Position numbers and translations under genes: made by a program
Origin: Acinetobacter haemolyticus CIP 64.3 = MTCC 9819
GTDB taxonomy: Bacteria > Pseudomonadota > Gammaproteobacteria > Pseudomonadales > Moraxellaceae
Length of the DNA: 64,000 nt
Assembly: GCF_000369065.1 (NCBI RefSeq)
Contig: NZ_KB849802.1
Span: 259,415 to 323,414, forward strand
Direction: 5' to 3'
Notes under the pieces: model-generated
Seen by the model: only the letters and a program-made list of their open reading frames with translations
Told to the model about the DNA's origin: nothing
The model's database searches: none
Shown: positions 47,131 through 57,265 of the stretch, one piece after another
Layout of the letters: each line of letters begins with the position of its first letter
How positions within the stretch are numbered: position 1 is the first letter of the stretch

Positions 47131-48273
47131 TTAACGATTCTGCCAAATGCTTAATGCACCTTTTTGAGTGGAAACGTAAAGCTGATCATTAATCACACGT
47201 AATTTACGAACATCTCCACGTGTTTTAGCACGACCAACCAAACGTCCTGTGGCAGGTTCTATCAAATGTAAAACACCATCCAAATCACCAACTACAAGGT
47301 TTTGTCCAAGCATAACTGGATTACTAAGCTTACGATTTAACAAGCTTTCGTTCTGCCAAACAAGCTCACCTGTCGCGAGATCATAAGCATTTAACTTGCC
47401 ATCTACAGTTGAAACAAAGACCTTATCTTCAGCAACTTCAGGGCGGTTAGTACTGCTTGCATCTTCACTCCAAACCACGCGTTGGGTTGCTATATCAGTA
47501 ACAGTAACTTGTCCTTGGAAACTTGTAGTCACCAAGTACTGCCCTGCGACAACAGGATCACCATTAATATCATTCAAACGTTGAATATCAGAGCGTCCCT
47601 CACTGATTGCAACTCGACGTTGAAATCTTGGGATACCACTGATCACATCAATTGCATAAATATATGCATTTGCTGAAGCGATCAGGACAGTACGATCATC
47701 TAAACGAACTGGTGCGGCTTGACCACGTAAACTGAATTGTACATTTGGCAACTTATACGCCCAAACTTGCTGCCCTGTAGCAACATCATGAGCAAATACA
47801 GTTCCATCATTTGCCAAACTAATCACACGACCAGACTGAATCGAAGAAGGTGTTAAAATTGCACCCGACAATTGTGCAGTCCATTTCTGCTCACCTGTTG
47901 CTTGGTCAAGTGCAAATAACTGACCTTTACGGTTACCAATAACCACAACACCTTCACCAGCTTCAACACCAGCGGTCAGCTCTTGTTTGGTAATTTTACT
48001 TTTCCAAAGTCTTTCTTTGCCTTGGTAAGCAGACACCTGACCATCTGGATCAGGAGCAAAAATCACACCATTATCCGTGTCCAACTGCAATCGAATAGCA
48101 TCTGCAGCACTGGTCGATGAAACACTTTGCGAGAACACAAGGTTTAAACTTTGCTCTTGGGTAATTTTCGGTAATGGGTTCGGCTTTACAGGCTTTACCT
48201 TATTACTCGAACAACCTACAAATAAAGCTGAAGCAATGGCGATTGCCAATGGTAGTTTTAGTTTATTCTGCAT
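47131..48273 (-). CDS. bamB: Outer-membrane protein assembly factor BamB
   Basis: 380 residues. Lipoprotein signal with lipobox VGC (Cys21, ALFVGCSSNK). The mature part is an eight-bladed beta-propeller of PQQ/WD-like repeats (for example AGEGVVVIGNRKGQLFALDQATGEQKW; VARDGTV-type blades), as in BamB of the BAM complex that folds outer-membrane proteins. Its start shares one base with the stop of the upstream yfgM-like gene. Length is close to the family norm (about 390). Confidence 0.96.
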   Translation of the reverse strand: MQNKLKLPLAIAIASALFVGCSSNKVKPVKPNPLPKITQEQSLNLVFSQSVSSTSAADAIRLQLDTDNGVIFAPDPDGQVSAYQGKERLWKSKITKQELTAGVEAGEGVVVIGNRKGQLFALDQATGEQKWTAQLSGAILTPSSIQSGRVISLANDGTVFAHDVATGQQVWAYKLPNVQFSLRGQAAPVRLDDRTVLIASANAYIYAIDVISGIPRFQRRVAISEGRSDIQRLNDINGDPVVAGQYLVTTSFQGQVTVTDIATQRVVWSEDASSTNRPEVAEDKVFVSTVDGKLNAYDLATGELVWQNESLLNRKLSNPVMLGQNLVVGDLDGVLHLIEPATGRLVGRAKTRGDVRKLRVINDQLYVSTQKGALSIWQNR

Positions 48274-48971
48274 TAAGACTCATCCACATTGGTATCTAAG
48301 ATCGGGCGCTCAACTTCAGGATCATCCACTAAAACGCCAACACTTTCGAGTTTAATTTGTAAAAGCTGACGCTCTAACTTACGCTCGACCACATTATCCC
48401 ATGCACTTTGATAGGCCTTACGTGCAGCTTCTGTCTCTTGCTTTGCAACATAAATGTCGCCACGTAGCTCATCAGCAGTCGCTTTGAACGTTGGTTCAGT
48501 CACTTTATCTAAGGTTTTCAAAGCTTCATCATATTTTTTCTGCGCCAGTTGCGCATCTGCTAAACGTAATTTAACAATTTGCACCAACCCGGTATCTTTG
48601 ATCGTCGAGTTTTCAACTTTCTTCAGCGCCTTTTCAGCTGCTGCATAGTCATCTTTGTCATAAGCTAGTTTTGCCAATAACAATTGAACCTGAATCGCAT
48701 GCACAGAATTGGCATCTTCTTTGACAATCTTATCCGCCGCCTCAGAAATCGTCTCAAAAGCATTAGGTTGACCAGCAAGTGCTTGAGCCTCATCGATCAA
48801 CTTTTGCACTTTAGCCGTCTGATTCTGAGCTTCAGCTTGAGTTTTCTTCTGCCAATATTCCCATCCGAAAAAGGCAATCAAGGCAATGAGAATCCCGCTA
48901 ATAATTGCAGAACCATATTTTTTAGCAAACGACTTCAAACTGTCGAGTTGTTCATCATCACTTAAACTCAT
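48273..48971 (-). CDS. YfgM-family TPR membrane protein
   Basis: 232 residues. Short acidic cytoplasmic N-terminus, one membrane segment (about 19-38, SAIISGILIALIAFFGWEY), then a periplasmic TPR-like helical region with KVQKLIDEAQALAGQ and LRLADAQLAQKKYDEALKTLDKV. YfgM is a partner of the SecYEG translocon and chaperone network in enterobacteria. Position between hisS and bamB is the classical one, and the stop overlaps the bamB start. Confidence 0.92.
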   Translation of the reverse strand: MSLSDDEQLDSLKSFAKKYGSAIISGILIALIAFFGWEYWQKKTQAEAQNQTAKVQKLIDEAQALAGQPNAFETISEAADKIVKEDANSVHAIQVQLLLAKLAYDKDDYAAAEKALKKVENSTIKDTGLVQIVKLRLADAQLAQKKYDEALKTLDKVTEPTFKATADELRGDIYVAKQETEAARKAYQSAWDNVVERKLERQLLQIKLESVGVLVDDPEVERPILDTNVDES

Positions 48972-48995
48972 GTGATTGTCCTTTTCCTAAATGTT

Positions 48996-50288
48996 TTATT
49001 GTTTAAATTTTTCGATAAAAAATGGCGCCAACTCAGCCAAAGAAACCTGAGACTGTTCAGCCGTTGCAAGTTCTTTCACCAGAAGCTGCTGTGAATCCCA
49101 CTCTCGCTCACCCAAAATCACAGCATAAACAGCACCCGATTGATCCGCCTTCTTCATTTGGCTTTTCATGCTACCTTGAGAACCAGTTTTGAGGCGAATC
49201 GTGCTATTCGCAGCTTCTAACTGGTCACGGATTTGCTCAGCCAATACCAATGCTTTAGCTTGATATGCTGGCTCTGCCAATAGAAACACTTCACAATCAC
49301 GCGTATCTTTGTTCTGCGCTACTTGCTCAAGTAATAGCAGCAAACGCTCCATCCCCATCGCGAAACCAACCGCAGGTACGGATTGATCTGGCTTACCTTT
49401 TAACTGACCAACCAAACCATCATAACGACCGCCTGCACATACTGTTCCTTGAGAGCCCAACATGGTGGTCGTCCACTCAAATACCGTTTTGTTGTAGTAA
49501 TCTAAACCACGTACTAACTTTTGGTTAATCACAAACTCAACGCCAGCATCAGTTAAATATTGCTGTAGTTGTTGGAAATGATTGAGCGAATCTTCTTTTA
49601 AGAAATCATGCAATTTAGGTGCATTTTCTAAAATCTTTTGTGTTGATTCGATTTTAGAATCCAAAATGCGCAAAGGATTAGTGGTTAATCGACGTTGTGA
49701 GTCTTCATCTAACTGATCTTTATGTTGATTCAGAAACTCAACCAATGCAGCACGATACTCAGCGCGCTCATCCGTTTCACCTAAAGTGTTTAATTCTAAA
49801 CGCACATTTTCCGCCATTCCCATACGTTTCCACAAACGTGCTGTCATGAGAATAATTTCAGCATCAATATCAGGCGTTGCAACACCAAAAGTTTCTACAC
49901 CGAATTGATGAAATTGACGATAACGCCCTTTTTGCGGTTTTTCATAACGGAACATGGGGCCCACATACCATACACGCGGTGCAGCACCACGAAGTAAGTT
50001 GTGTTCTAACATTGCACGTACACAACCCGCTGTCCCTTCTGGACGTAAGGTCAATGACTCTGGTGGTGTTCCCTTATCGAAAAAGGTATACATTTCCTTT
50101 TCGACAATATCAGTCGCATCGCCAATAGCACGTTTGAATAAACCTGTTTGCTCAACGATAGGCAAACGGATTTGCTGATAACCATAAGCATCCATTAAAG
50201 ATGCCAATTGTTGTTCTAGACTTCTCCAAGCCGCAGTTTGCGTTGGAAGGATGTCATTAAAACCTTTGATAGCGACGATTGAACTCAT
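48996..50288 (-). CDS. hisS: Histidyl-tRNA synthetase
   Basis: 430 residues. Class II synthetase: motif 1 region [18 protein letters not shown], motif 2 [19 protein letters not shown], HisRS loops [15 protein letters not shown] and [12 protein letters not shown]-terminal anticodon-binding domain ([12 protein letters not shown]...). It overlaps ispG by 4 bases (ATGA), so translation is coupled. Length is normal. Confidence 0.97.
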   Translation of the reverse strand: MSSIVAIKGFNDILPTQTAAWRSLEQQLASLMDAYGYQQIRLPIVEQTGLFKRAIGDATDIVEKEMYTFFDKGTPPESLTLRPEGTAGCVRAMLEHNLLRGAAPRVWYVGPMFRYEKPQKGRYRQFHQFGVETFGVATPDIDAEIILMTARLWKRMGMAENVRLELNTLGETDERAEYRAALVEFLNQHKDQLDEDSQRRLTTNPLRILDSKIESTQKILENAPKLHDFLKEDSLNHFQQLQQYLTDAGVEFVINQKLVRGLDYYNKTVFEWTTTMLGSQGTVCAGGRYDGLVGQLKGKPDQSVPAVGFAMGMERLLLLLEQVAQNKDTRDCEVFLLAEPAYQAKALVLAEQIRDQLEAANSTIRLKTGSQGSMKSQMKKADQSGAVYAVILGEREWDSQQLLVKELATAEQSQVSLAELAPFFIEKFKQ

Positions 50289-51400
50289 GATGAACTACGA
50301 ATAATTTCTTTAGATTTGGCTTCTTCAAGCTCTTGAACACGTTGACGAACCATTGTTTCAATTTCATCAACCAACTGATTGGTGTCAATTAAATGACTTT
50401 TTTCACCATTTCGATAGACCAGCGAACGCGGTGATGCGCCTACAATTCCGATATCAGCTTCTTTAGCTTCACCAGGACCGTTCACTTTACATCCGATAAC
50501 CGATACATCCATCGGAGTACGAATATCCTCTAAACGCTCTTCCAAAGCTTGCATCACTTGGATCACATTAAACTCTTGGCGTGAACAGCTTGGGCAAGCA
50601 ATAAAGTTAATGCCATTCGAACGTAAGCCCAATGATTTTAAAATATCGAAACCGATTTTAATCTCATCTTCAGGCTCAGCAGCCAAGGAAATACGCATGG
50701 TATCACCAATGCCTTCCATCAACAGCCCACCAAGCGCAATCGCTGATTTCACAGTACCGGTACGGTAGATCCCTGCTTCAGTTACACCGAGATGCAATGG
50801 GTTATCAATCTGTTGTGACAACAAACGATAAGCATCCATGGTTAAAAACACATTTGATGCTTTTACGCTCACTTTAAACTCGTGGAAATTTAAGCGATCT
50901 AGAATATCAATATGGCGCATCGCAGACTCAAGCAACGCCTGCCCAGTTGGTTCGCCATATTTGATTTGCAGGTCTTTTTCCAAAGAGCCGCCATTTACAC
51001 CAATACGAATCGAAATCCCATGATGCTTTGCCGCTGCAACCACCTCACGTACTTTTTGATCCGAACCAATGTTTCCTGGATTGATACGTAAGCAATCAGC
51101 GCCATAATCAGCGACCGCTAACGCAATACGATGATCAAAATGAATATCAGCAACTAAAGGCACAGAAACACGTTTACGAATAGCACCAAATGCTTCTGCT
51201 GCCTCCATCGATGGCACAGAAACACGCATGATATCCGCACCTGCATCTGCACAGCGCTGGATTTGTGCAACCGTTGCATCGACATCACAGGTTTCAGTAT
51301 TGGTCATGCTCTGCACACTAATGGGAGCATCACCACCGACATACACCGACCCCACACGGATTTTTCGTGTTGGACGACGCTTAATTGGGTTCACGATCAT
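50285..51400 (-). CDS. ispG: (E)-4-hydroxy-3-methylbut-2-enyl-diphosphate synthase
   Basis: 371 residues. Iron-sulfur enzyme of the non-mevalonate isoprenoid pathway (MEcPP to HMBPP). The [4Fe-4S] ligands appear as [14 protein letters not shown] and [16 protein letters not shown]. Its N-terminal TIM barrel carries [17 protein letters not shown] and [10 protein letters not shown]. Start ATG 51400; 21 bases from the RodZ-like gene, in the standard order ispG-hisS. Confidence 0.97.
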   Translation of the reverse strand: MIVNPIKRRPTRKIRVGSVYVGGDAPISVQSMTNTETCDVDATVAQIQRCADAGADIMRVSVPSMEAAEAFGAIRKRVSVPLVADIHFDHRIALAVADYGADCLRINPGNIGSDQKVREVVAAAKHHGISIRIGVNGGSLEKDLQIKYGEPTGQALLESAMRHIDILDRLNFHEFKVSVKASNVFLTMDAYRLLSQQIDNPLHLGVTEAGIYRTGTVKSAIALGGLLMEGIGDTMRISLAAEPEDEIKIGFDILKSLGLRSNGINFIACPSCSRQEFNVIQVMQALEERLEDIRTPMDVSVIGCKVNGPGEAKEADIGIVGASPRSLVYRNGEKSHLIDTNQLVDEIETMVRQRVQELEEAKSKEIIRSSS

Positions 51401-51421
51401 CGTATAGCTACCTATTTAGCA

Positions 51422-52216
51422 TTAGCGAGATAAACGGAATTCAGCTTTACCATTCACTGTATAAGGACGCAATGAAATCTGTTCTTGATTCAAACTTAAT
51501 GTTACGGCAGTCGCATCATCTAAGCGAATTTGAAATGGTGATTCGCCACTCAAATTTAATGTTGACGCTTGGCGACCTGTCGCAAGGACTTTACCTGTTG
51601 CATCAACAATATTAATGGATGTCGGACGGCTAAAGTTCAATACTAACTGATCTCCCGATGCCACAGATGTGTTTGCCATCGGTAAAATTTCAATATCTGA
51701 ATTGGTAATCTTAGGAATATCGACATCATCTTTACTGCTACTCGATGACCAGTTTTGTACAGCCATAACAGCCAACCAACCCAGCAATAAAACAACAGCC
51801 AAAATCACCAGACGTTTTAACCATTTACGATTACGTACGCTTTTTGAACCCGCCAATTTACCCATGGTTTTAATTGGTGAGTTATTCAAGGCATGGCTTG
51901 CTTTAAGCCCCGTATCATTGGCATATATTTCATCAAAACGTTGAATAATCGCGCTCGCATCAGCATTTAAGCATTTCGCATATGCTCGATAATAGCCCTT
52001 GATAAACGTCGCCTCTGGCAAAGCGGTATATTCATCCTGCTCTAATGCTGTCAACGTTTTGACCGGCATATTCAATACGCTTGCAATTTCTTCAAGTTCT
52101 TTCTTTTGTGCAATACGAATTTGACGCAAATACTCACCAGGTCGTTGAATATTTCCCAATGTTGACGATGGCGAGGTTGAGCCAGTTGGCTGATGTGAAT
52201 TTGGATTTATTTCCAT
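51422..52216 (-). CDS. RodZ-like helix-turn-helix membrane protein
   Basis: 264 residues. Cytoplasmic N-terminus with an HTH_25 domain (about 28-95, GEYLRQIRIAQKKELEEIASVLNMPVKTLTALE), one membrane segment (about 135-153, WLKRLVILAVVLLLGWLAV), and a periplasmic beta-domain (DUF4115, VLNFSRPTSINIVDATGKVL). Layout of RodZ, which links MreB to the envelope in rod-shaped cells. Located before ispG, as usual. Start ATG 52216 overlaps the end of pilF by ten bases. Confidence 0.88.
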   Translation of the reverse strand: MEINPNSHQPTGSTSPSSTLGNIQRPGEYLRQIRIAQKKELEEIASVLNMPVKTLTALEQDEYTALPEATFIKGYYRAYAKCLNADASAIIQRFDEIYANDTGLKASHALNNSPIKTMGKLAGSKSVRNRKWLKRLVILAVVLLLGWLAVMAVQNWSSSSSKDDVDIPKITNSDIEILPMANTSVASGDQLVLNFSRPTSINIVDATGKVLATGRQASTLNLSGESPFQIRLDDATAVTLSLNQEQISLRPYTVNGKAEFRLSR

Positions 52217-53007
52217 ACGGCCTCAGTACTGTACTGTAATTGCAAATAACGTTGATATTCTGGACTATCAGGAAATAAAGCGCGTAATTGGTTGACTAAC
52301 ACTTGCATTCCTAACTGATCCGCATTCGCTCGAGCAATGCGTATCCCGATCCAAAGTGCTCTAGCACCTTGGTTGCGCTGTCCCACGCTACGAACATATT
52401 GTTCATATAACTGGGATGCATCTCTATTGTTTTGTTGCAAATAGAAAATTTCCGACAACTCTAACATTGAAATGGTTGCATTTCGATTTGCTTGCAGCGC
52501 CTGTTTGAATGATTTTTCAGCATTCGTCACATCGCCCAATAATAAATAGATTCGCCCTAGGTTTTCCAGTGATTGAAATCGTTGATCATAACCTAAGGTT
52601 GCACCAGCACGCGTGAACTGCTCAATTGCTTCATTATAACGCTGCATCTGATATAAGTATGTACCGTAATTATTACGCGCTTGAGCATTGTCTGGCTCAG
52701 ATGAAATCGCTCGCTTAAAATAAGCATCTGCTTTTTCCATATTGAGCTTACTTCCCTCTTGTTGCAGCAAAATACCCATCATCATATTGGCATTTGCATC
52801 ACGGGAATTAAGTTTCAATGCTTGGTCAAGTGAACGTTTTGCAGAGTCCAAATCACGCGTACGAATATATTCCGCAGCCAATTGGGTGCGAACCTGAACA
52901 GCTTTCTCTGGATCTTTCGTAGATGGTGTCGATTGGCAAGCTGTCAAGCCACCTGCCATAAGTACAACTGTTATCGCTATGGTCGTTTTTAGTCGAGTTG
53001 TATTCAA
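52207..53007 (-). CDS. pilF: Type IV pilus biogenesis/stability lipoprotein PilF (PilW)
   Basis: 266 residues from TTG 53007, which has GGGGAC at the right spacing and begins a clean lipoprotein signal (lipobox LTAC, Cys24); a longer reading to 53076 would hide the signal. Six TPR repeats (for example LAAEYIRTRDLDSAKRSLDQAL; ARNNYGTYLYQMQRYNEAIEQF) follow, as in the PilF pilotin that places secretin PilQ in the outer membrane. Its stop overlaps the rodZ-like start. It is separated from rlmN by 17 bases. Confidence 0.9.
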   Translation of the reverse strand: MNTTRLKTTIAITVVLMAGGLTACQSTPSTKDPEKAVQVRTQLAAEYIRTRDLDSAKRSLDQALKLNSRDANANMMMGILLQQEGSKLNMEKADAYFKRAISSEPDNAQARNNYGTYLYQMQRYNEAIEQFTRAGATLGYDQRFQSLENLGRIYLLLGDVTNAEKSFKQALQANRNATISMLELSEIFYLQQNNRDASQLYEQYVRSVGQRNQGARALWIGIRIARANADQLGMQVLVNQLRALFPDSPEYQRYLQLQYSTEAVWK

Positions 53008-53024
53008 CGCATTGTCCCCAAGTT

Positions 53025-54260
53025 TTATCCTTGTGTGCGCAAAATTTCTTGTCGCTGCGCCACTTTCTTTTTCCATTGTTCAGCACGACGAGTCCGGTCA
53101 GCAACTTGCCCTACCAATTGACCACACGCCGCATCAATATCATCACCACGTGTCTGACGAATCGTACACACAAATCCTGCATCAGACAAAGTTTTTTGGA
53201 ATGCAATAATACGATTTCTGCTTGAACGACCATATGGCGCATGCGGAAAAGGGTTAAATGGAATCAGATTGATTTTACTTGGTAAATTTTTTAACAATTT
53301 AAGTAGCTGTTGCGCATGCTCTGGCTGGTCATTGACCCCATCTAACATCACATATTCAATGGTGACATGACGGCGCGCACTTTCATTGCCATCTTTTGCT
53401 AAATAACGCTGACATGCAGCGATCAATTGTTGTAATGGATATTTTTTATTAATCGGTACCAATTCATTACGCAGCTCATCATTCGGTGCATGTAATGAAA
53501 TTGCCAATGCCACATCAATATCTTGCGCCAATTGGTCAATCTTTGGCACTACACCAGAGGTGGATAAGGTTACACGACGTTTTGACATGCCATAAGCAAA
53601 GTCATCCAACATCAACTGCATTGAACTCAATACCGCATCATAATTGAGTAATGGTTCACCCATCCCCATCATCACAACATTGGTCACCGTGCGTTCGCGC
53701 TCAGCAACAGGCACCTCTTCCATATAGGAATAGTTTGCCATCCAAAGCTGACCAATAATTTCCGCTGGTGTCAAATCACGCTGAAAACCTTGTTTGCCTG
53801 TTGAACAGAACGAACAATCCAGTGCACAACCAACTTGTGACGAGATACATAAGGTTTTACGTGCGCCCGTTTTATCTTCGGCAGGAATCAAGACGGTTTC
53901 AACCAAAGAACCTTCGCCATCGCCAACACGGAACACCCACTTACGGGTACCATCTTTTGAGTAATTGCGATGTACCACTTCAGGTGCTTTGATTTCACAA
54001 ATTTTTTCTAATTTTTCACGTAACTTACCTGAGATATTGGTCATCTCAGCAAAATCAGTAACAAAATATTGATGAATCCATTTCATCACCTGACCAGCGC
54101 GAAACTTTTTTTCGCCCAAGTCTTCGAAGAACTTTTCTAATTCTGCACGTGACATGCCCAGTAAATTGACTTTATTGTCAGCAGCATGAACCACAGGCAT
54201 AGAAACAGACTGTTGTTTTTCATCTAAATTTTCGGATGAAACGACCACTGCAGAACTCAT
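53025..54260 (-). CDS. rlmN: Dual-specificity 23S rRNA/tRNA adenine-C2 methyltransferase
   Basis: 411 residues from ATG 54260, which has AGG nine bases upstream; ATG 54266 is too close to it. Radical-SAM motif CALDCSFC (Cys-x3-Cys-x2-Cys) after LCISSQVG, and the catalytic second Cys region near the C-terminus ([18 protein letters not shown]). It uses AdoMet twice to methylate A2503 of 23S rRNA and A37 of some tRNAs. Start of the operon leading to pilF and ispG. The N-terminus is longer than in E. coli (384). Confidence 0.96.
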   Translation of the reverse strand: MSSAVVVSSENLDEKQQSVSMPVVHAADNKVNLLGMSRAELEKFFEDLGEKKFRAGQVMKWIHQYFVTDFAEMTNISGKLREKLEKICEIKAPEVVHRNYSKDGTRKWVFRVGDGEGSLVETVLIPAEDKTGARKTLCISSQVGCALDCSFCSTGKQGFQRDLTPAEIIGQLWMANYSYMEEVPVAERERTVTNVVMMGMGEPLLNYDAVLSSMQLMLDDFAYGMSKRRVTLSTSGVVPKIDQLAQDIDVALAISLHAPNDELRNELVPINKKYPLQQLIAACQRYLAKDGNESARRHVTIEYVMLDGVNDQPEHAQQLLKLLKNLPSKINLIPFNPFPHAPYGRSSRNRIIAFQKTLSDAGFVCTIRQTRGDDIDAACGQLVGQVADRTRRAEQWKKKVAQRQEILRTQG

Positions 54261-54337
54261 GAACATTTACCTAAACAATATCAGCGCTAAATATGCTGTG
54301 TATTCTTTACACAACACAATTTATAAAAAATAAAAAA

Positions 54338-54365
54338 CCAGATAAGTAGTATACCACTTATCTGG
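54338..54365 (-). terminator. Terminator after ndk
   Basis: Stem CCAGATAAGT/ACTTATCTGG with an eight-base loop, T-run on the minus strand, just after the ndk stop. Confidence 0.88.
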
Positions 54366-54380
54366 CTTGAATACTTTGGA

Positions 54381-54812
54381 TTAACGAGTGCGTGGGCAGA
54401 TCTCGTTATCAGCAAAGAAGTAAGCGATTTCACGCTCAGCAGAAGCAACTGAGTCAGAACCGTGAGCAGCATTTTCATCGATGCTTACAGCAAAATCAGC
54501 ACGGATCGTACCAGGTGCAGCTTCTTTAGGGTTTGTCGCACCTAAGATTTCACGGTGAGCAAGAACTGCATTTTCACCTTCAAGAACTGAAACAACAACT
54601 GGACCAGAAGTCATGAAAGCAACTAAATCACCAAAGAAACCACGTTCTTTGTGCTCAGCATAGAAACCCTCAGCATCTGATTGAGAAAGGTGTTTCATTT
54701 TAGTTGCAACGATTTTTAAACCCGCTTTTTCAAAACGAGCAAAGATATCGCCGATGTGGTTTTTAGAAACTGCATCTGGTTTAACAATAGATAAAGTACG
54801 TTCAATCGCCAT
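54381..54812 (-). CDS. ndk: Nucleoside diphosphate kinase
   Basis: 143 residues, normal length. ATP-dependent phosphorylation of NDPs. The catalytic His lies in [16 protein letters not shown], and the N-terminus [23 protein letters not shown] and [17 protein letters not shown] are family signatures. Monocistronic, with a terminator, and positioned before rlmN on the same strand. Confidence 0.98.
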   Translation of the reverse strand: MAIERTLSIVKPDAVSKNHIGDIFARFEKAGLKIVATKMKHLSQSDAEGFYAEHKERGFFGDLVAFMTSGPVVVSVLEGENAVLAHREILGATNPKEAAPGTIRADFAVSIDENAAHGSDSVASAEREIAYFFADNEICPRTR

Positions 54813-54921
54813 GATTGGCTCCCATTATGGTCTAAACATTAAAAAATTTGCCGCATTATACCGATGTCATCGCCAATAATCAGCTGGAATCTGTAAAAGT
54901 TCCACGATTTCAGATGAATTT

Positions 54922-55122
54922 CTAACGAACTTCGTCCAACCACGCCATTTGAATCGCTTCTAATAAGCCTTCAGTTGATTTGTTTGGATCATCATTAAAG
55001 TCTGGCAATGCACATACCCACGCATGTAAATCAGTAAAACGAATCCATTGCGGATCGACATCAGGATGTGCCTCAACCAATTCAATTGCGATATCGATCG
55101 TATCTGTCCAACGTAAGCCCAT
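54922..55122 (-). CDS. iscX: Fe-S assembly protein IscX
   Basis: 66 residues from ATG 55122 (AGG ten bases upstream); a longer in-frame reading to 55167 is unlikely. MGLRWTDTIDIAIELVEAHPDVDPQWIRFTDLH is the IscX signature; length is exactly the E. coli one. Small acidic protein that binds IscS and helps regulate iron-sulfur cluster assembly. It is not next to isc genes here. Confidence 0.93.
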   Translation of the reverse strand: MGLRWTDTIDIAIELVEAHPDVDPQWIRFTDLHAWVCALPDFNDDPNKSTEGLLEAIQMAWLDEVR

Positions 55123-55206
55123 ATGACAACCTGAATAAAAAAATAGGATTATCCCGTACTTTAACAAATCATTCGATTTGAACGATAGCCCTATTCCCTA
55201 GATTCA

Positions 55207-55758
55207 CTACAAAATAATATTCAAGCTCGGTGCTAGTAAAATGACCGCGCTTGCAACTGAGGCACCAATGATTGCGCCGACAATCACATCACTTGGATAG
55301 TGTAAACCCAGTACCATCCGCGACAAGGCAATCAAGATCGTAAATGGGAGCATCAAAATCAACAGTACAGGCTGGATATAACCCAATACAATCGTGACCA
55401 TCACCGCATGTAAAGTATGTCCCGATGGGAAGCTAAAATGGTCCAATGGCCGCTCACCGAGTACAATGACCTGATGAACCTGATAAGGTCTTGGTCGTGT
55501 GGTTTTATGTTTTAAAAACTTATAAATCAAGGTTCCAACAGAACCAGCGAGAATTAAATACAGAATCTGTAAGCCGTATGCCAGACCTTGTGTTGCCCAT
55601 ACAGATAGCAACATAACGTACCAAAATGGCCCATCACCTAAACGACTGATCGTTTTAAAAAACAAGGCAACACGCTGTGAATGTGAGAGATGATTTAGGT
55701 ATAAACACCCTTTTAAATCAAGATCAAGTATTTTTATTTTTGCATTTTCAAATTTCAT
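55207..55758 (-). CDS. PAP2-family membrane phosphatase
   Basis: 183 residues. Four to five membrane segments and the three PAP2 motifs: KHKTTRPRP (KX6RP, about 95-103), SFPSGHTLHA (PSGH) and SRMVLGLHYPSDVIVG (SRX5HX3D). Members remove phosphate from lipids such as undecaprenyl-PP or phosphatidylglycerol-P. It sits 24 bases after a glycosyltransferase on the same strand, so the two may act on one lipid-linked substrate. All catalytic residues are present. Confidence 0.88.
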   Translation of the reverse strand: MKFENAKIKILDLDLKGCLYLNHLSHSQRVALFFKTISRLGDGPFWYVMLLSVWATQGLAYGLQILYLILAGSVGTLIYKFLKHKTTRPRPYQVHQVIVLGERPLDHFSFPSGHTLHAVMVTIVLGYIQPVLLILMLPFTILIALSRMVLGLHYPSDVIVGAIIGASVASAVILLAPSLNIIL

Positions 55759-55781
55759 AATCTTCTCCTATATGAGAATCG

Positions 55782-57098
55782 TTAGCTAGAAGTCATCGGA
55801 GACTCCTTGGCAACTTGATAAAGTGCTTGTTCTAATTGTTGTACAGGAAACTGCCAACTGGTTTCTTGCACGCTTTCACTGGCAAGCAACCCCATTTGTC
55901 TAAGCTGTGGGAGCGCAGGTAAATGACAAATCGATTGGATCAAATCAGTGGTATGTCCCAGTGGGCTCAACCATCCTGTAACATCATGTTTGATATGTTG
56001 ATGAGCAGCGACATAGTCATAAGCGACCACAGGCAGTCCACTCGCAATTGCTTCAAGCACAACATTCCCGAAGGTATCGGCTTGGCTAGCAAAGGTAAAA
56101 ACATCGGCACTGGCATAAGCTTCTGATAACTCACGACCACTTAGACTTCCCATAAAGATCACATCATTGGACTGAGCTAATTTCCCTAAGCGAGCGCGAT
56201 CTGGACCATCACCAACAATGACAAATTTAAAATTAGTACCTTGTTGAGTCCGTAGTGCATGGAAACTCTTAATTAGAACATCCACTTCTTTTTCAGGTGA
56301 GAGACGCCCGACATATAACAAGACTCGCGTATCAGCATCTACACCCCATCGCTGGCGCAACTGTTGCGAACGATGTTTGGGTGAAAACTTTGCTGTATCC
56401 ACTCCACGTCCAACAACAACTAACGGACAAGTCACACCAAAACCACGCAGCGCCTGCTCTGTATATTGGCTAGGTACACACGTCACATCGGTACTGTTAT
56501 GAAACCAAGTGAGATAACGTTGAATAGGTTTGACTAAAAATGCCAAATCAAAAAATCGACTAAAATCATGAAAAGCGGAGTGAAAACCACTTGATACAGC
56601 AATTTTTTTAGATTTTGCGGCTTGTAATGCAGTTAAACCCAAAGGCCCTTCCGTCACGATATGCACCACATCTGGCGCAAATTTTTCAAATGCTTTAGAC
56701 ACTTTGAGATATTGTGGCCAACCCAATTGGACGCTTGGATACTTCGGCACAGGTTGTGAAAACACCAAGCATTCCTGATCTGGATGAAACTCAGTACAGA
56801 CATTTTTCTGTACAGGGCGAACCAGTAAAATCTTATGACCGAGGCGCTGTAAGCCCTGACATAATTGCATCATCGACATCGCAACACCATTAATTTCTGG
56901 TGGCCATGTTTCGGTCACAATTGCAATTCTCAAACGAGGGCGAACAAGGTCTTGAAGTTCAGACAATTGATCTTGTTGATCTTTGAAATGTTTCCTTTTA
57001 AAGTAAAATTTCAAACTTTCAGGAAACTGTTCTTGCTTTAATAGAGATGTCGCGTATGTACTTTGCATATCGCCATCCATTTGTGTCGTTATTTTCAT
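55782..57098 (-). CDS. Glycosyltransferase family 4, lipid-glycosylating type
   Basis: 438 residues. GT-B fold: N-terminal half with VTETWPPEINGVAMSMMQL (about 57-75) and C-terminal half with LLYVGRLSPEKEVDVLIKSF and the donor-site motif ADVFTFASQADTFGNVVLEA. The first 50 residues are an extra, poorly conserved segment. Similar to mannosyltransferases acting on diacylglycerol or phosphatidylinositol (MgtA-like). It precedes a PAP2 phosphatase by 24 bases. ATG 57098 is used here; ATG at MQSTYAT (11th codon) has a better GGATGG site. Sugar unknown. Confidence 0.85.
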   Translation of the reverse strand: MKITTQMDGDMQSTYATSLLKQEQFPESLKFYFKRKHFKDQQDQLSELQDLVRPRLRIAIVTETWPPEINGVAMSMMQLCQGLQRLGHKILLVRPVQKNVCTEFHPDQECLVFSQPVPKYPSVQLGWPQYLKVSKAFEKFAPDVVHIVTEGPLGLTALQAAKSKKIAVSSGFHSAFHDFSRFFDLAFLVKPIQRYLTWFHNSTDVTCVPSQYTEQALRGFGVTCPLVVVGRGVDTAKFSPKHRSQQLRQRWGVDADTRVLLYVGRLSPEKEVDVLIKSFHALRTQQGTNFKFVIVGDGPDRARLGKLAQSNDVIFMGSLSGRELSEAYASADVFTFASQADTFGNVVLEAIASGLPVVAYDYVAAHQHIKHDVTGWLSPLGHTTDLIQSICHLPALPQLRQMGLLASESVQETSWQFPVQQLEQALYQVAKESPMTSS

Positions 57099-57265
57099 GC
57101 TTTAAGCATAAAAATATTTTTTGACACTTTAATGATCAATAGATGACAGTTTTTTGACAACCCTAAAATAAAAAATGCCTCACCCTATTCAGGCAAAGCA
57201 CAATTTGATCATCCCAACCAGATCAGATTCTATCGATATTTCAATTGAACCTAAGCATCAGATGC

